Shown here: in pieces, positions 17,334-26,180 of the stretch | How positions within the stretch are numbered: position 1 is the first letter of the stretch | Layout: each line of letters starts with the position of its first letter | Source of the DNA: Streptococcus oralis | GTDB lineage: Bacteria > Bacillota > Bacilli > Lactobacillales > Streptococcaceae | Assembly (NCBI RefSeq): GCF_021497945.1 | Contig: NZ_CP046524.1 | Span: forward strand, 1,523,501-1,587,500 | Direction of reading: 5' to 3' | Length of the DNA: 64,000 nucleotides | Program-made: the position numbers and the translations under genes | Notes under the pieces: model-generated | The model's database searches: none | What the model was told of the DNA's origin: nothing | Seen by the model: only the letters and a program-made list of their open reading frames with translations

Positions 17334-18569
17334 TTATTTATTCTCCCAACGTTTGAAAGCAAGAACCGCATTGTGTCCACCAAAACCAAAAGTGTTTGAA
17401 ATAGCATAAGGGATTTCTTGCTCCAAGCCTTGTCCATAAACGACATTCGCTTCGATATAGTCTGACAACTCGCTTGTTCCAGCTGTCATTGGTACATAGT
17501 TATGACGCATGGCTTCGATGGTAGCGATGGCTTCTACTGCCCCTGCAGCACCAAGCAAGTGTCCTGTGAAGGACTTAGTTGAAGATACAGGTACTTCTTT
17601 ACCAAGAACAGCTACAATTGCACCACTTTCTCCTTTTTCATTAGCAGGAGTTGAAGTTCCGTGGGCGTTGACGTAAGCCACTTGCTCTGGAGAAATTTCT
17701 GCTTCTTCCAAAGCCAACTTCATAGCCTTGATTGCACCTTGACCTTCTGGATGAGGTGAAGTCATATGGTAAGCATCACAGGTATTTCCATAACCAACTA
17801 CTTCAGCCAAGATGGTCGCCCCACGTTTTTCAGCGTGTTCAAGACTTTCAAGAACCAGCATTCCTGAACCTTCTCCCATCACAAATCCGTTACGATCTTT
17901 GTCAAATGGGATAGAAGCACGAGTTGGATCCTCTGTAGTTGATAGAGCTGTCAACGCTTGGAAACCAGCGATGGCAAAAGGAGTGATAGATGATTCTGAT
18001 CCACCAACTAACATGACATCTTGGAAACCAAACTTGATAGAACGGAAGGCATCTCCGATAGCATCATTTGATGAGGCACAGGCTGTATTGATTGATTTAC
18101 AGATACCGTTTGCTCCGAAACGCATGGCAACATTTCCTGAAGCCATATTTGGCAAGGCTTTTGGAAGTGTCATTGGTTTAACACGTTTTGGGCCTTTGTC
18201 ATGAAGACGGATAACCTGATCTTCGATTTCTTTGATACCTCCGATACCGGAAGCAACGATGACACCAAAGCGATCTTTATCTACCGTTTCTACATCAAGG
18301 TTGGCATGTGTCACTGCCTCTTGCGCTGCATACAAGGCATACAAAGAATAATCATCAAAACGGTTGGTATCTTTTTTGACAAAGTATTTATCAAATGGAA
18401 AATCTTGAATTTCAGCCGCATTGTGTACAGCAAATTCGCTGTGGTCAAACTTAGTGATTTCTCCAATCCCGATTTTCCCAGTTTGCAAACTGTTCCAAAA
18501 TTCTTCTGGAGTATTTCCGATAGGAGAGGTCAATCCGTAACCTGTTACTACAACTCGATTTAGTTTCAT
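17334..18569 (-). CDS. fabF: 3-oxoacyl-ACP synthase II
   Basis: FabF is the 411-residue condensing enzyme that elongates acyl-ACP with malonyl-ACP. The thiolase-fold Cys-His-His triad is visible: NTACASSNDAIG (nucleophile Cys near 164), VNAHGTSTPANEKGE and SFTGHLLGAAGA. With only FabF and FabH in the cluster and no FabB, FabF must do all elongation steps on both saturated and unsaturated chains. It lies 28 bp after fabG and 3 bp before accB. Confidence 0.97.
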   Translation of the reverse strand: MKLNRVVVTGYGLTSPIGNTPEEFWNSLQTGKIGIGEITKFDHSEFAVHNAAEIQDFPFDKYFVKKDTNRFDDYSLYALYAAQEAVTHANLDVETVDKDRFGVIVASGIGGIKEIEDQVIRLHDKGPKRVKPMTLPKALPNMASGNVAMRFGANGICKSINTACASSNDAIGDAFRSIKFGFQDVMLVGGSESSITPFAIAGFQALTALSTTEDPTRASIPFDKDRNGFVMGEGSGMLVLESLEHAEKRGATILAEVVGYGNTCDAYHMTSPHPEGQGAIKAMKLALEEAEISPEQVAYVNAHGTSTPANEKGESGAIVAVLGKEVPVSSTKSFTGHLLGAAGAVEAIATIEAMRHNYVPMTAGTSELSDYIEANVVYGQGLEQEIPYAISNTFGFGGHNAVLAFKRWENK

Positions 18570-18597
18570 CTGTCTTACCTATATCTTTCCTTATTTT

Positions 18598-19329
18598 TTA
18601 CATGCTAAGTCCGCCATCAACAGCGAGAACTTGTCCAGTCAAATAATCCTGTCCAGCCAGGAACACTGTAGCATCTGCGATATGTTCTGCTTGACCAAAA
18701 TGTTTCATTGGGATTTGGGCCAATGTCGCTTCCTTGACCTTATCAGACAAAACAGCAGTCATATCTGACTCGATCATTCCTGGTGCAAGAGCATTTACGC
18801 GTACGTTGCGATTGGCAACTTCACGTGCAACTGACTTGGTAAAACCAATCAAACCTGCTTTAGAAGCTGCATAGTTGGCTTGTCCGATATTTCCCATCAA
18901 ACCGACCACACTCGACATATTGATAATCGCACCTTCACGCGCCTTGATCATCTGTTTCAAGACTGCTTGCGTCATGTTGAAGGCACCTGTCAAGTTGATC
19001 TTAATCACTTTTTCAAAGTCTTCTTCGGTCATCTTGAGCATGAGCGTATCTTGAGTAATCCCAGCATTGTTAACCAAGACATCGACAGAACCGAGTTCTG
19101 CAATCGCTTGATCTACCATACGCTTGGCATCTGCAAAGTCTGAAACATCACCTGAGATCGGGACTACTTTGACACCATAGTTTGAAAACTCATCCAGTAA
19201 TTCTTCTGAGATTGCTCCTCGACTATTCAAAACTACATTAGCGCCTAGTTGGGCAAATTTGTGAGCAATGGCAAGTCCGATACCACGACTTGAACCTGTT
19301 ACAAAGACATTTTTGTTTGTAAGTTGCAT
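18598..19329 (-). CDS. fabG: 3-oxoacyl-ACP reductase FabG
   Basis: FabG is the 243-residue short-chain dehydrogenase that reduces 3-oxoacyl-ACP with NADPH. It contains the Rossmann motif VTGSSRGIGLAIA, the NNAG motif and the Ser-Tyr-Lys active site (INMSSVVG and YAASKAGL), and ends with LTGQVLAVDGGLSM. The length is exactly typical. It follows fabD after 45 bp. Confidence 0.97.
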   Translation of the reverse strand: MQLTNKNVFVTGSSRGIGLAIAHKFAQLGANVVLNSRGAISEELLDEFSNYGVKVVPISGDVSDFADAKRMVDQAIAELGSVDVLVNNAGITQDTLMLKMTEEDFEKVIKINLTGAFNMTQAVLKQMIKAREGAIINMSSVVGLMGNIGQANYAASKAGLIGFTKSVAREVANRNVRVNALAPGMIESDMTAVLSDKVKEATLAQIPMKHFGQAEHIADATVFLAGQDYLTGQVLAVDGGLSM

Positions 19330-19374
19330 TCTATTTCTCCTGTTTCCTGTTGTATTTTGTGGGAGAAGGGATCA

Positions 19375-20295
19375 TTAGTTTCCTAACAAAGCATCCAAGC
19401 TTGCTTGGTCTTCAACGTTAGCTAGCTTAGCTGATTTATCAATCTTTTTGACAAATCCTGATAGGACTTTCCCTGGACCAATTTCAATAAAATTGGTCAC
19501 ACCAGCATCCTGCATCACAGCAATACTTTCATAAAAACGAACAGGTTCTTTCACCTGACGCGTCAAGAGCTCTTGGATTCGATCTTTTTCCATAACAGTA
19601 GCTTCCGTATTGCCGACTAGAGGGCAAGTAAAATCAGAGAAACTCACTCCCTCAAGAGCTCCAGCTAGTTGCTGACTGGCTGGCTCAAGAAGGGCTGTAT
19701 GGAAAGGACCAGATACATTTAAAGAAATCAATCGTTTTGCTCCTGCTTCCTGCAAGAGTTCAACTGCGCGGTCAACCGCAGCCACCTCACCACCGATAAC
19801 GATTTGGCTTGGGGTGTTGTAGTTAGCTGGAGTCACTACTCCAACTTTAGAGGCTGTTTCACAAGCTTCCTCAATCACTTCAACTGGAGTATTAAGAACG
19901 GCAACCATCTTTCCAGAACCTGCAGGTGCAGCCTCTTCCATATAAGCACCACGCTTAGCAACCAATGCAACTGCCTCTTCAAAGTCCAAGGCGCCACTTG
20001 CTACAAGAGCAGAATATTCCCCAAGGGATAATCCTGCTACCATATCCGGCTGGTAACCCTTTTCTTTCAATAGTCGGTAAATAGCAACAGAAGTTGCTAA
20101 AATAGCTGGTTGCGTATAGCGAGTCTGGTTTAACTTGGTTTCTTCCTTATCAATCAAGTCACGAAGGTCATAACCCAAAACCTGACTGGCTTGGTCAATT
20201 GTTTCCTTGACAATAGGATAGCGATCATAGAGATCACGCCCCATCCCTAGATACTGAGCACCTTGACCTGCAAATAGAAAGGCTGTTTTAGTCAT
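19375..20295 (-). CDS. fabD: Malonyl-CoA:ACP transacylase
   Basis: FabD is the 306-residue transacylase that loads malonyl groups on ACP. The N-terminal TAFLFAGQGAQYLGMGRDLYD and the nucleophile elbow GLSLGEYSALVA are diagnostic; many bacteria have GHSLG at that site, and Leu replaces His here. The downstream VSGPFHTALL carries the catalytic histidine. It overlaps the fabK stop by 8 bp. Confidence 0.96.
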   Translation of the reverse strand: MTKTAFLFAGQGAQYLGMGRDLYDRYPIVKETIDQASQVLGYDLRDLIDKEETKLNQTRYTQPAILATSVAIYRLLKEKGYQPDMVAGLSLGEYSALVASGALDFEEAVALVAKRGAYMEEAAPAGSGKMVAVLNTPVEVIEEACETASKVGVVTPANYNTPSQIVIGGEVAAVDRAVELLQEAGAKRLISLNVSGPFHTALLEPASQQLAGALEGVSFSDFTCPLVGNTEATVMEKDRIQELLTRQVKEPVRFYESIAVMQDAGVTNFIEIGPGKVLSGFVKKIDKSAKLANVEDQASLDALLGN

Positions 20296-21262
20296 TTCTT
20301 ACAACTCCTGCCCAACGAGAGGCTTCTTCTTGAATTTTTTTAGCTGCGCCATAGTATAAATCTTTTAGGATTTCTTCAACAGTTTCCTCTTTAGAAACCA
20401 AACCAGCGATCTGACCTGCCATGACAGATCCACCTTCTACATCTCCATGAACAACGGCTTTAGCAAGAGCACCAGCTCCCATTTGTTCAAAGATTTCTAA
20501 ATCTGGATTTTCTTGTTTAAAGGCATCTTTTTCAGCCTGCTCAAAGTCACGTGTCAACTGATTTTTAATGGCACGAACAGCATGTCCAAAGTGTTGAGCT
20601 GAAATAGTCGTATCGATATCACGCGCTTTTAAGATTTTTTCCTTGTATTTTGGATGGGCGTTAGATTCCTTAGCTACTACGAAACGCGTACCGACTTGAA
20701 CGGCCTCAGCACCAAGCATAAAGCCTGCAGCGACACCTTCACCGTCCGCAATTCCTCCAGCTGCGATAACTGGAATCGAAACAGCTGCAGCAACCTGACG
20801 AACCAAGGTCATCGTTGTTAGTTTCCCAATATGTCCACCAGCTTCCATTCCCTCTGCAATAACCGCATCTGCACCAATTTTTTCCATGCGTTTTGCCAAA
20901 GCAACACTAGGAACAACAGGAATAACTGTAATGCCTGCATCATGGAAACGAGTCATGTATTTACTTGGATTTCCTGCACCAGTTGTAACCACCTTGACCC
21001 CTTCTTCGATCACGAGATCAACGATGTCTTCTACAAATGGAGACAGGAGCATAATGTTAACACCAAAAGGTTTATCCGTAAGTGATTTGATTTTATCGAT
21101 ATTAGCCTTTACGACCTCTTTAGGTGCATTTCCACCACCGATGATCCCTAGACCACCAGCTTTTGATACCGCACCAGCCAAGTCACCATCCGCAACCCAG
21201 GCCATGCCTCCTTGAAAAATAGGATAATCAATGTTCAATAATTCTGTAATACGTGTTTTCAT
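20288..21262 (-). CDS. fabK: Enoyl-ACP reductase II, FMN-dependent
   Basis: FabK is the 324-residue flavoenzyme that performs the last reduction of each elongation cycle. It replaces FabI and makes such streptococci insensitive to triclosan-type FabI inhibitors. It has a TIM barrel of the nitronate monooxygenase superfamily, with YPIFQGGMAWVADGDLAGAVSKAGG at the N-terminus and IPVIAAGGIADGEGVAAGFMLGAEAVQVGTRF for FMN phosphate binding. A FabT-type palindrome lies 48 bp upstream, in the only large gap inside the operon, consistent with an internal regulated promoter. Confidence 0.97.
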   Translation of the reverse strand: MKTRITELLNIDYPIFQGGMAWVADGDLAGAVSKAGGLGIIGGGNAPKEVVKANIDKIKSLTDKPFGVNIMLLSPFVEDIVDLVIEEGVKVVTTGAGNPSKYMTRFHDAGITVIPVVPSVALAKRMEKIGADAVIAEGMEAGGHIGKLTTMTLVRQVAAAVSIPVIAAGGIADGEGVAAGFMLGAEAVQVGTRFVVAKESNAHPKYKEKILKARDIDTTISAQHFGHAVRAIKNQLTRDFEQAEKDAFKQENPDLEIFEQMGAGALAKAVVHGDVEGGSVMAGQIAGLVSKEETVEEILKDLYYGAAKKIQEEASRWAGVVRND

Positions 21263-21309
21263 AGTGCCTCCATCATTCCTTGCTTACGTAATAGTTCGAT
21301 GAGTTTATC

Positions 21310-21325
21310 ATTTGAGTCTCAAACT
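21310..21325. promoter_or_regulatory. FabT-type operator upstream of fabK
   Basis: ATTTGAGTCTCAAACT is a near-perfect palindrome matching the FabT pattern TTTGAnnnTCAAA. It sits between acpP and fabK, the second site expected in pneumococcus-like clusters. Confidence 0.75.
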
Positions 21326-21379
21326 ATTACCTAAACAAGAGGGAGCGGGTCTCCCCTACTCCTTCTAGTAATATGTTAA

Positions 21380-21604
21380 TTATTTTGTTTGCTCTTCAAC
21401 GTAGGCAACCAAGTCACCAACTGTCTTCAAGTTATCTTCTGCTTCGATTTGGATATCAAAAGCATCTTCAATTTCAGAGATTACTTGGAACAAGTCCAAT
21501 GAATCTGCATCCAAATCATCAAAAGTAGATTCAAGTGTTACTTCTGATGCGTCTTTCCCAAGTTCTTCAACGATAATTTCTTGTACTTTTTCAAATACTG
21601 CCAT
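21380..21604 (-). CDS. acpP: Acyl carrier protein
   Basis: ACP is the 74-residue acidic four-helix carrier that holds acyl chains on a phosphopantetheine arm. The modification site is the serine in [12 protein letters not shown] (near residue 36). The sequence starts [22 protein letters not shown]. It lies between fabH and fabK, 57 bp after fabH, with AAAGGAG ahead of its ATG. Confidence 0.96.
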   Translation of the reverse strand: MAVFEKVQEIIVEELGKDASEVTLESTFDDLDADSLDLFQVISEIEDAFDIQIEAEDNLKTVGDLVAYVEEQTK

Positions 21605-21661
21605 GATAGGACTCCTTTAAAATATAAAAAATTTATAACTATGTGTTTACCACATGATTAC

Positions 21662-22636
21662 CTAGATTGTAAGAATGAGTGTGCCCCATGTCAAACCTCC
21701 ACCGAAGCCTGATAGGAGAATCGTCTGGCTACCATCTAAACGAATCAAGCCATTCTCCACACACTCTGAGAGCAAAATCGGGATACTTGCTGCACTGGTA
21801 TTTCCATACTCCATCATATTGGCAGGAAGCTTGTCTCGGTCTACACCGATTTTCTTAGCCATCTTATCCAAAATGCGGATATTTGCCTGATGAAGCAAGA
21901 GATAATCCAATTCCGATGCTACGATTGGACCATTTTCAATGGTTTCTTTGATTGATCTAGCAACATCACGATTTGCAAAATCAAAAACTGCTCGTCCATC
22001 CATTTTCAAAAAAGCAGGAACTGCTTCTTGATCTGAGAAGGGCGAAGCCAAAGCCGTTTGACCATAGGTCAAACACTCGCTCCGAGAGCCATCTGTATAG
22101 AGACTTTCCACGAGGAAGTGTCGTGTATCACCCGCTTCTAAGAGAACTCCACCAGCACCATCCCCAAAGAGAACGGCTGTCGAACGATCAGACCAATCAA
22201 CTGCCTTGGATAAGGTCTCAGCCCCGATAACAATCCCTTTTTTGAACTGTCCAGAACTTAAAAATTTTTCAGCAGTTGAGAGAGCGAATACAAAGCCACT
22301 GCAAGCTGCTGTAAGATCAAAGGCAAAAGCTCTATGCGCTCCGATATTTGCCTGAACCCGAGCTGCCGTAGAAGGCATCATCGAATCTGGAGTAATCGTC
22401 GCTACAATGATAAAATCAATCTGGTCCGCTGTTAAGCTCCCTTTATCCAGTAAGCTCTTAGCAACTTCTGTCGCCAAGTCACTTGTAGACTCCGTTTTTG
22501 AGATATGTCTCTGTTTAATTCCTGTCCGACTTGAAATCCACTCATCGCTTGTATCCATGATTTGAGCCAAGTCATGATTAGTGACCACTTGCTCTGGGAC
22601 ATAATGAGCAACTTGGCTTATTTTAGCAAAGGCCAT
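21662..22636 (-). CDS. fabH: 3-oxoacyl-ACP synthase III
   Basis: FabH is the 324-residue initiating condensing enzyme joining acetyl-CoA (or a branched primer) and malonyl-ACP. The catalytic Cys is in [14 protein letters not shown] (near residue 112), with His and Asn in LLHQANIRI and [13 protein letters not shown]. It also contains [18 protein letters not shown], typical of the family. Its start abuts the fabT stop (both at 22636), so FabT and FabH are translated from one message. Confidence 0.97.
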   Translation of the reverse strand: MAFAKISQVAHYVPEQVVTNHDLAQIMDTSDEWISSRTGIKQRHISKTESTSDLATEVAKSLLDKGSLTADQIDFIIVATITPDSMMPSTAARVQANIGAHRAFAFDLTAACSGFVFALSTAEKFLSSGQFKKGIVIGAETLSKAVDWSDRSTAVLFGDGAGGVLLEAGDTRHFLVESLYTDGSRSECLTYGQTALASPFSDQEAVPAFLKMDGRAVFDFANRDVARSIKETIENGPIVASELDYLLLHQANIRILDKMAKKIGVDRDKLPANMMEYGNTSAASIPILLSECVENGLIRLDGSQTILLSGFGGGLTWGTLILTI

Positions 22637-23070
22637 TATTTCAAATCCTCCAAAAATTGATAAAGGTTCGTCAAGCCTCTGCCCATGACTTTCTTTTCCT
22701 CAGGACTCATGCCGTCAATAATTCTTTCGACCATAGCCTTGTGGAATCGTTTGTGAAGGCGGTGAAGCAAACGACCTTTCTTTGTCAAATGCAGATAGAC
22801 CACACGACGGTCTTGGTCAGAACGAATACGCTCAATGTAACCCTTTCTTTCTAGGTTATTCAAGCTCGTCGTAACTGTTCCCAGGGTCACCATCAGTTCT
22901 TTGGAAACCTTACTAGGCGTCGCCTCAGGAAACTTCCCAATCACATCAATCGTGTGCATTTCTTTGATGGAGATGTCTTTGAATCGACTACCTCGTAAGC
23001 TAACCTCCTCAACCACAAGGACGTTATTGAAAATAGATGTTAAATAATCATTTACTTGTTGGTAGTCCAA
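22636..23070 (-). CDS. fabT: MarR-family fatty-acid synthesis repressor FabT
   Basis: FabT is the 144-residue winged-helix repressor of type II fatty-acid synthesis in streptococci; long-chain acyl-ACP acts as corepressor. The winged helix spans about residues 35-100 ([62 protein letters not shown], given by region). It includes the DRR turn of the MarR wing. A candidate operator lies 22-40 bp upstream of its own ATG, which implies autoregulation. Confidence 0.94.
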   Translation of the reverse strand: MDYQQVNDYLTSIFNNVLVVEEVSLRGSRFKDISIKEMHTIDVIGKFPEATPSKVSKELMVTLGTVTTSLNNLERKGYIERIRSDQDRRVVYLHLTKKGRLLHRLHKRFHKAMVERIIDGMSPEEKKVMGRGLTNLYQFLEDLK

Positions 23071-23091
23071 ACTTTTTCCCTCCTCCTCAAA

Positions 23092-23110
23092 AAACTTTCA
23101 CAATCAAAAC
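23092..23110. promoter_or_regulatory. Candidate FabT operator in front of fabT
   Basis: Leftward it reads TTTTGATTGTGAAAGTT, a slightly degenerate version of the TTTGATTATCAAA palindrome, placed between the promoter and the fabT start where binding would block transcription. Confidence 0.6.
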
Positions 23111-23123
23111 ATTTGACAGAAAA

Positions 23124-23152
23124 AGTATAACAAACTTCAAAGATTTGTGCAA
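23124..23152 (-). promoter_or_regulatory. Promoter of the fabT-accA operon
   Basis: Leftward TTGCAC, 17 bp, TATACT. The FabT-type site lies just downstream of the -10. Confidence 0.65.
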
Positions 23153-23160
23153 GTATTTTT

Positions 23161-23946
23161 TTATTTTCCTGAAAATTTTGGTCTTCTTCTTTCAGAATGT
23201 GCTCGAACCCCTTCTTTAAAATCTTCAGTTAAAGATAAAGATTCCTGCAGTTTCAATTCCAATTCGGCATAATCTTGCCAATCTTTAAATTGACTTTCCC
23301 AAACTAACTTTTTAATCGCTGCGTATGAGTTTGCTGAACCTCGTCTTAATTTTTTCAGAACTTGTTCTCTTGTTTTTTCTAATTTATCAGCTTCACAAAC
23401 ACGGTAAACCACGCCCCATTCTAGCGCTTTTTCCGCAGTTAAGGCTTCTCCTGTCATGGCAAGTTGTGCAGCCCGTGTTACCCCGATGCTACGACTCAAG
23501 AGATGAATCCCACCAGCATCTGGCGCCAAGCCAACTCCTACAAAGGCTTGGATGAATTTTGCCTTGTCAGTCGCCAAACAAAAATCAACTGCTACTGCCA
23601 TATTTGCTGCAGCACCAGCAACCGCTCCATCTACCTCCATCAAGACAGGCTTAGGAATTTGCTTGATTTTAAAAGAAATTGTATTGACTAATTCTGCAAT
23701 CTTATTCAAAGAAGGGATATCATCTTCGTCTACTGCTCGTTTCATCTCAACCAAGTCTCCCCCAACTGAAAAGACCTTCCCATTAGCATTAATCAAGATG
23801 AACTGCACAGCTTGATCCTGCTCTGCTAGAGTCAAAGCTTCTAAAATTTCCTCACACATTGGGATATGGAAACCATTTGCCACTTCGGGACGATTCAAAG
23901 TAATGATAGCAAGATCATCTACGATCTGATATAAGATATGATTCAT
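23161..23946 (-). CDS. fabM: trans-2,cis-3-decenoyl-ACP isomerase FabM
   Basis: FabM is the 261-residue crotonase-fold isomerase that moves the double bond at the C10 stage, creating the cis bond of unsaturated fatty acids in streptococci. It contains the oxyanion regions [11 protein letters not shown] and [18 protein letters not shown] and ends [14 protein letters not shown]. The ATG at 23946 was chosen because it has AAGGAG upstream and gives the usual length; the longer reading to 23973 lacks a ribosome site. It has its own promoter, separate from fabT. Older annotations call such genes enoyl-CoA hydratase, which context argues against. Confidence 0.92.
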   Translation of the reverse strand: MNHILYQIVDDLAIITLNRPEVANGFHIPMCEEILEALTLAEQDQAVQFILINANGKVFSVGGDLVEMKRAVDEDDIPSLNKIAELVNTISFKIKQIPKPVLMEVDGAVAGAAANMAVAVDFCLATDKAKFIQAFVGVGLAPDAGGIHLLSRSIGVTRAAQLAMTGEALTAEKALEWGVVYRVCEADKLEKTREQVLKKLRRGSANSYAAIKKLVWESQFKDWQDYAELELKLQESLSLTEDFKEGVRAHSERRRPKFSGK

Positions 23947-23993
23947 AGCTTCTCCTTTTCTTTTATAAGGCAATAAAATTATTTTATCATCAA

Positions 23994-24022
23994 AGTATAC
24001 CTTTTTTTGGATAAAGAGGCAA
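23994..24022 (-). promoter_or_regulatory. Promoter of fabM
   Basis: Leftward TTGCCT, 17 bp, TATACT, giving a leader of about 40 nt. A weak FabT-like sequence overlaps the -10 (23981-23996). The rest of the 23947-24170 spacer shows no gene. Confidence 0.6.
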
Positions 24023-24170
24023 GGAAAAACTAAAGGAAAGTGTCTCAGCTGATTATTTCCCCACCGTTTATGAATGTAAATAAAATTTGACTCTCTTACT
24101 TTTAAACTGTTGTCGCTTTTCAGAATAAGTTAGCATTTACTTCTATTAAAATAGGGAGCTATTTTCTTCA

Positions 24171-24199
24171 TTGAAAAAAGCCTCTCTTTCTGCTATAAT
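24171..24199 (+). promoter_or_regulatory. Promoter of the aspartate kinase gene
   Basis: TTGAAA, 17 bp, TATAAT, 29 bp before the start codon. No leader structure or attenuator is evident. Confidence 0.65.
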
Positions 24200-24228
24200 C
24201 GTATAAAATACTTACTTGAGGAGTCCCT

Positions 24229-25593
24229 ATGAAGGTTGTAAAATTTGGCGGAAGCTCTCTTGCCTCTGCTAGTCAGTTAGAAAAAGTTTTAAACATCGTT
24301 AAAAGCGATAAAGAGCGCCGTTTTGTGGTCGTTTCTGCACCGGGTAAACGCAACGCTGAAGATACTAAGGTTACCGACGCTTTGATCAAATACTATCGTG
24401 ATTATGTAGCGGGAAATGATATCAGCAAGAGCCAAAACTGGATCATCGATCGCTATGCGGCTATGGTGAGCGAACTAGGCTTAAAACCATCAGTTCTAGA
24501 AAAAATTTCTAAAAGCATCCGTGCCTTAGCGACTCTTCCTATTGAGGAAAATGACTTTCTCTATGACACCTTCCTAGCGGCCGGAGAGAACAACAACGCC
24601 AAACTTATTGCAGCCTACTTTAACCAAAACGGAATCGATGCGCGCTATGTTCACCCTAGAGAAGCGGGAATTATCGTAACAAGCGAACCTGGAAATGCTC
24701 GCATCATTCCATCCAGTTATGACAAGATTGAAGGCTTGGCTGACAGCAACGAAGTCCTTGTTATTCCTGGTTTCTTTGGGGTCACTAAGGAAAATCAAAT
24801 CTGTACCTTCTCCCGTGGTGGATCCGATATAACAGGTTCCATCATCGCTGCCGGTGTTAAGGCTGATCTCTATGAAAACTTTACTGACGTAGACGGTATC
24901 TTTGCTGCCCACCCTGGTATTATCCATCGACCACACTCCATTCCTGAATTAACCTACCGTGAAATGCGGGAATTGGCTTATGCAGGTTTCTCAGTCCTTC
25001 ACGATGAAGCCCTACTCCCTGCCTACCGTGGAAAAATCCCTCTCGTTATCAAAAATACCAATAACCCTGACCATCCGGGTACTCGTATCGTTCTAAAGCA
25101 TAGCAGTGATAAATTTCCAGTCGTTGGAATCGCTGGTGATTCTGGCTTTGTCAGCATCAACATGTCGAAATACCTTATGAACCGTGAAGTTGGATTTGGA
25201 CGCAAGGTTCTGCAAATCCTTGAAGATCTTAACATCGGTTGGGAGCACATGCCAACTGGTATCGACGATCTTTCAATCATCCTTCGTTCCCGTGAATTGA
25301 CTCCTATCAAGGAGGAAGAAATTCTGCGTCAGTTAGTTCAAAAAGCCGAAGTGGACCATGCTGAAATCGAACACGATCTTTCAATCATTATGATTGTCGG
25401 AGAAAAGATGAAGAGCCACATTGGTGTAACAGCTACTGCAACACGCGCTCTATCTGAAAACAAGATCAACATCCAGATGATGTCCCAAGGCTCAAGTGAA
25501 GTTTCCATCATGTTTGTTGTCAATAAAGAGCAAGAAAAGGCAGCTATCAAGGCTCTCTACCACGCCTTTTTCGATGAAAGTAAGGAAGATTAA
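24229..25593 (+). CDS. lysC: Aspartate kinase
   Basis: A 454-residue monofunctional aspartokinase, which phosphorylates aspartate as the entry step to lysine, threonine, methionine and diaminopimelate synthesis. The N-terminal kinase domain starts MKVVKFGGSSLAS and includes FSRGGSDITGS. The C-terminal regulatory part has two ACT domains (VSINMSKYLMNREVGFGRKVL and IIMIVGEKMKSHIGVTATA), so allosteric control by an end product is expected. It is followed after only 3 bp by the DUF956 gene. A homoserine dehydrogenase domain is absent. Confidence 0.94.
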   Translation: MKVVKFGGSSLASASQLEKVLNIVKSDKERRFVVVSAPGKRNAEDTKVTDALIKYYRDYVAGNDISKSQNWIIDRYAAMVSELGLKPSVLEKISKSIRALATLPIEENDFLYDTFLAAGENNNAKLIAAYFNQNGIDARYVHPREAGIIVTSEPGNARIIPSSYDKIEGLADSNEVLVIPGFFGVTKENQICTFSRGGSDITGSIIAAGVKADLYENFTDVDGIFAAHPGIIHRPHSIPELTYREMRELAYAGFSVLHDEALLPAYRGKIPLVIKNTNNPDHPGTRIVLKHSSDKFPVVGIAGDSGFVSINMSKYLMNREVGFGRKVLQILEDLNIGWEHMPTGIDDLSIILRSRELTPIKEEEILRQLVQKAEVDHAEIEHDLSIIMIVGEKMKSHIGVTATATRALSENKINIQMMSQGSSEVSIMFVVNKEQEKAAIKALYHAFFDESKED

Positions 25594-25595
25594 TC

Positions 25596-25967
25596 ATGGC
25601 CCAATCACTAAATAAAGTCATTGACCTACAAACCACTGGAACATCCTATCTTTCCATCTCGGGAAAAGTCGGAAAATTTCTAGTTGGGGATCAAGCCTTA
25701 GAGTTTTATCCTGATGTCAATGTCGAACAATATATCCAAATCCCTTGGTCAAGTATTCAGCAAATTGGAGCCAACGTAACTGGTCGCAAAATCAGTCGCC
25801 ACTTTGAAGTCTTCACTGATCAAGGAAAATTCCTCTTTGCTTCCAAAGACTCTGGAGCTATTCTCAAAATCGCTCGGGAAAAACTTGGCAATGACAAGGT
25901 TGTGAAACTTCCGACTCTGCTCCAGACCATTGGACAAAAATTTAAAAATCTATTTGCAAAAAAGTAG
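25596..25967 (+). CDS. DUF956 family protein
   Basis: A 123-residue soluble protein of the DUF956 family. The family is often found next to mannose-PTS genes in other Firmicutes (ManO-like) but here lies between aspartate kinase and serS. Visible features are a beta-rich middle section (YLSISGKVGKFLVGDQALEFYPD, IPWSSIQQIGANV) with a GRAM/PH-like pattern, and a basic C-terminal tail (FKNLFAKK). It starts 3 bp after lysC, so the two are cotranscribed. The function is unknown. Confidence 0.75.
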   Translation: MAQSLNKVIDLQTTGTSYLSISGKVGKFLVGDQALEFYPDVNVEQYIQIPWSSIQQIGANVTGRKISRHFEVFTDQGKFLFASKDSGAILKIAREKLGNDKVVKLPTLLQTIGQKFKNLFAKK

Positions 25968-25982
25968 AAACTTTAGTATAAT
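25953..25982 (+). promoter_or_regulatory. Promoter of serS and its T-box leader
   Basis: TTTGCA, 18 bp, TATAAT. The -35 lies inside the end of the DUF956 gene. Confidence 0.5.
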
Positions 25983-25987
25983 CATAG

Positions 25988-26172
25988 CAACGGATAAGTA
26001 AGTTATCTCCTTCTTTCAGAAAGTCTGCGGGTGCTGCGAGCAGATAGGAGGGATAGGTGAAATTCTACCGTTAGTAACAATTACATATACAATCAAGTGC
26101 ACACCTGTGAAGTTGGATGGAACCGTGGCCCTGCCACTCCAACACTTTGTCAGGTGTGCTTTTTTCATAAAG
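25988..26172 (+). promoter_or_regulatory. T-box leader controlling serS
   Basis: This leader senses uncharged tRNA(Ser). The Stem I region includes GGGTGCTGCGAGCAG. The T-box proper is near 26114-26125 (GGATGGAACCGTGG), and the intrinsic terminator is the stem GCACACCTG (26099-26107) with CAGGTGTGC (26151-26159) plus T6. A likely specifier is the serine codon TCT in AATTCTACC near 26063, followed by A. Binding of uncharged tRNA would form the antiterminator and allow serS transcription. Confidence 0.85.
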
Positions 26173-26180
26173 GAGTTCTT

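Noticed and set aside
26097..26180. N-terminal extension of SerS from an upstream GTG
   Set aside because: It would translate the T-box terminator and antiterminator; the ATG at 26181 has a proper ribosome site and matches the family length.
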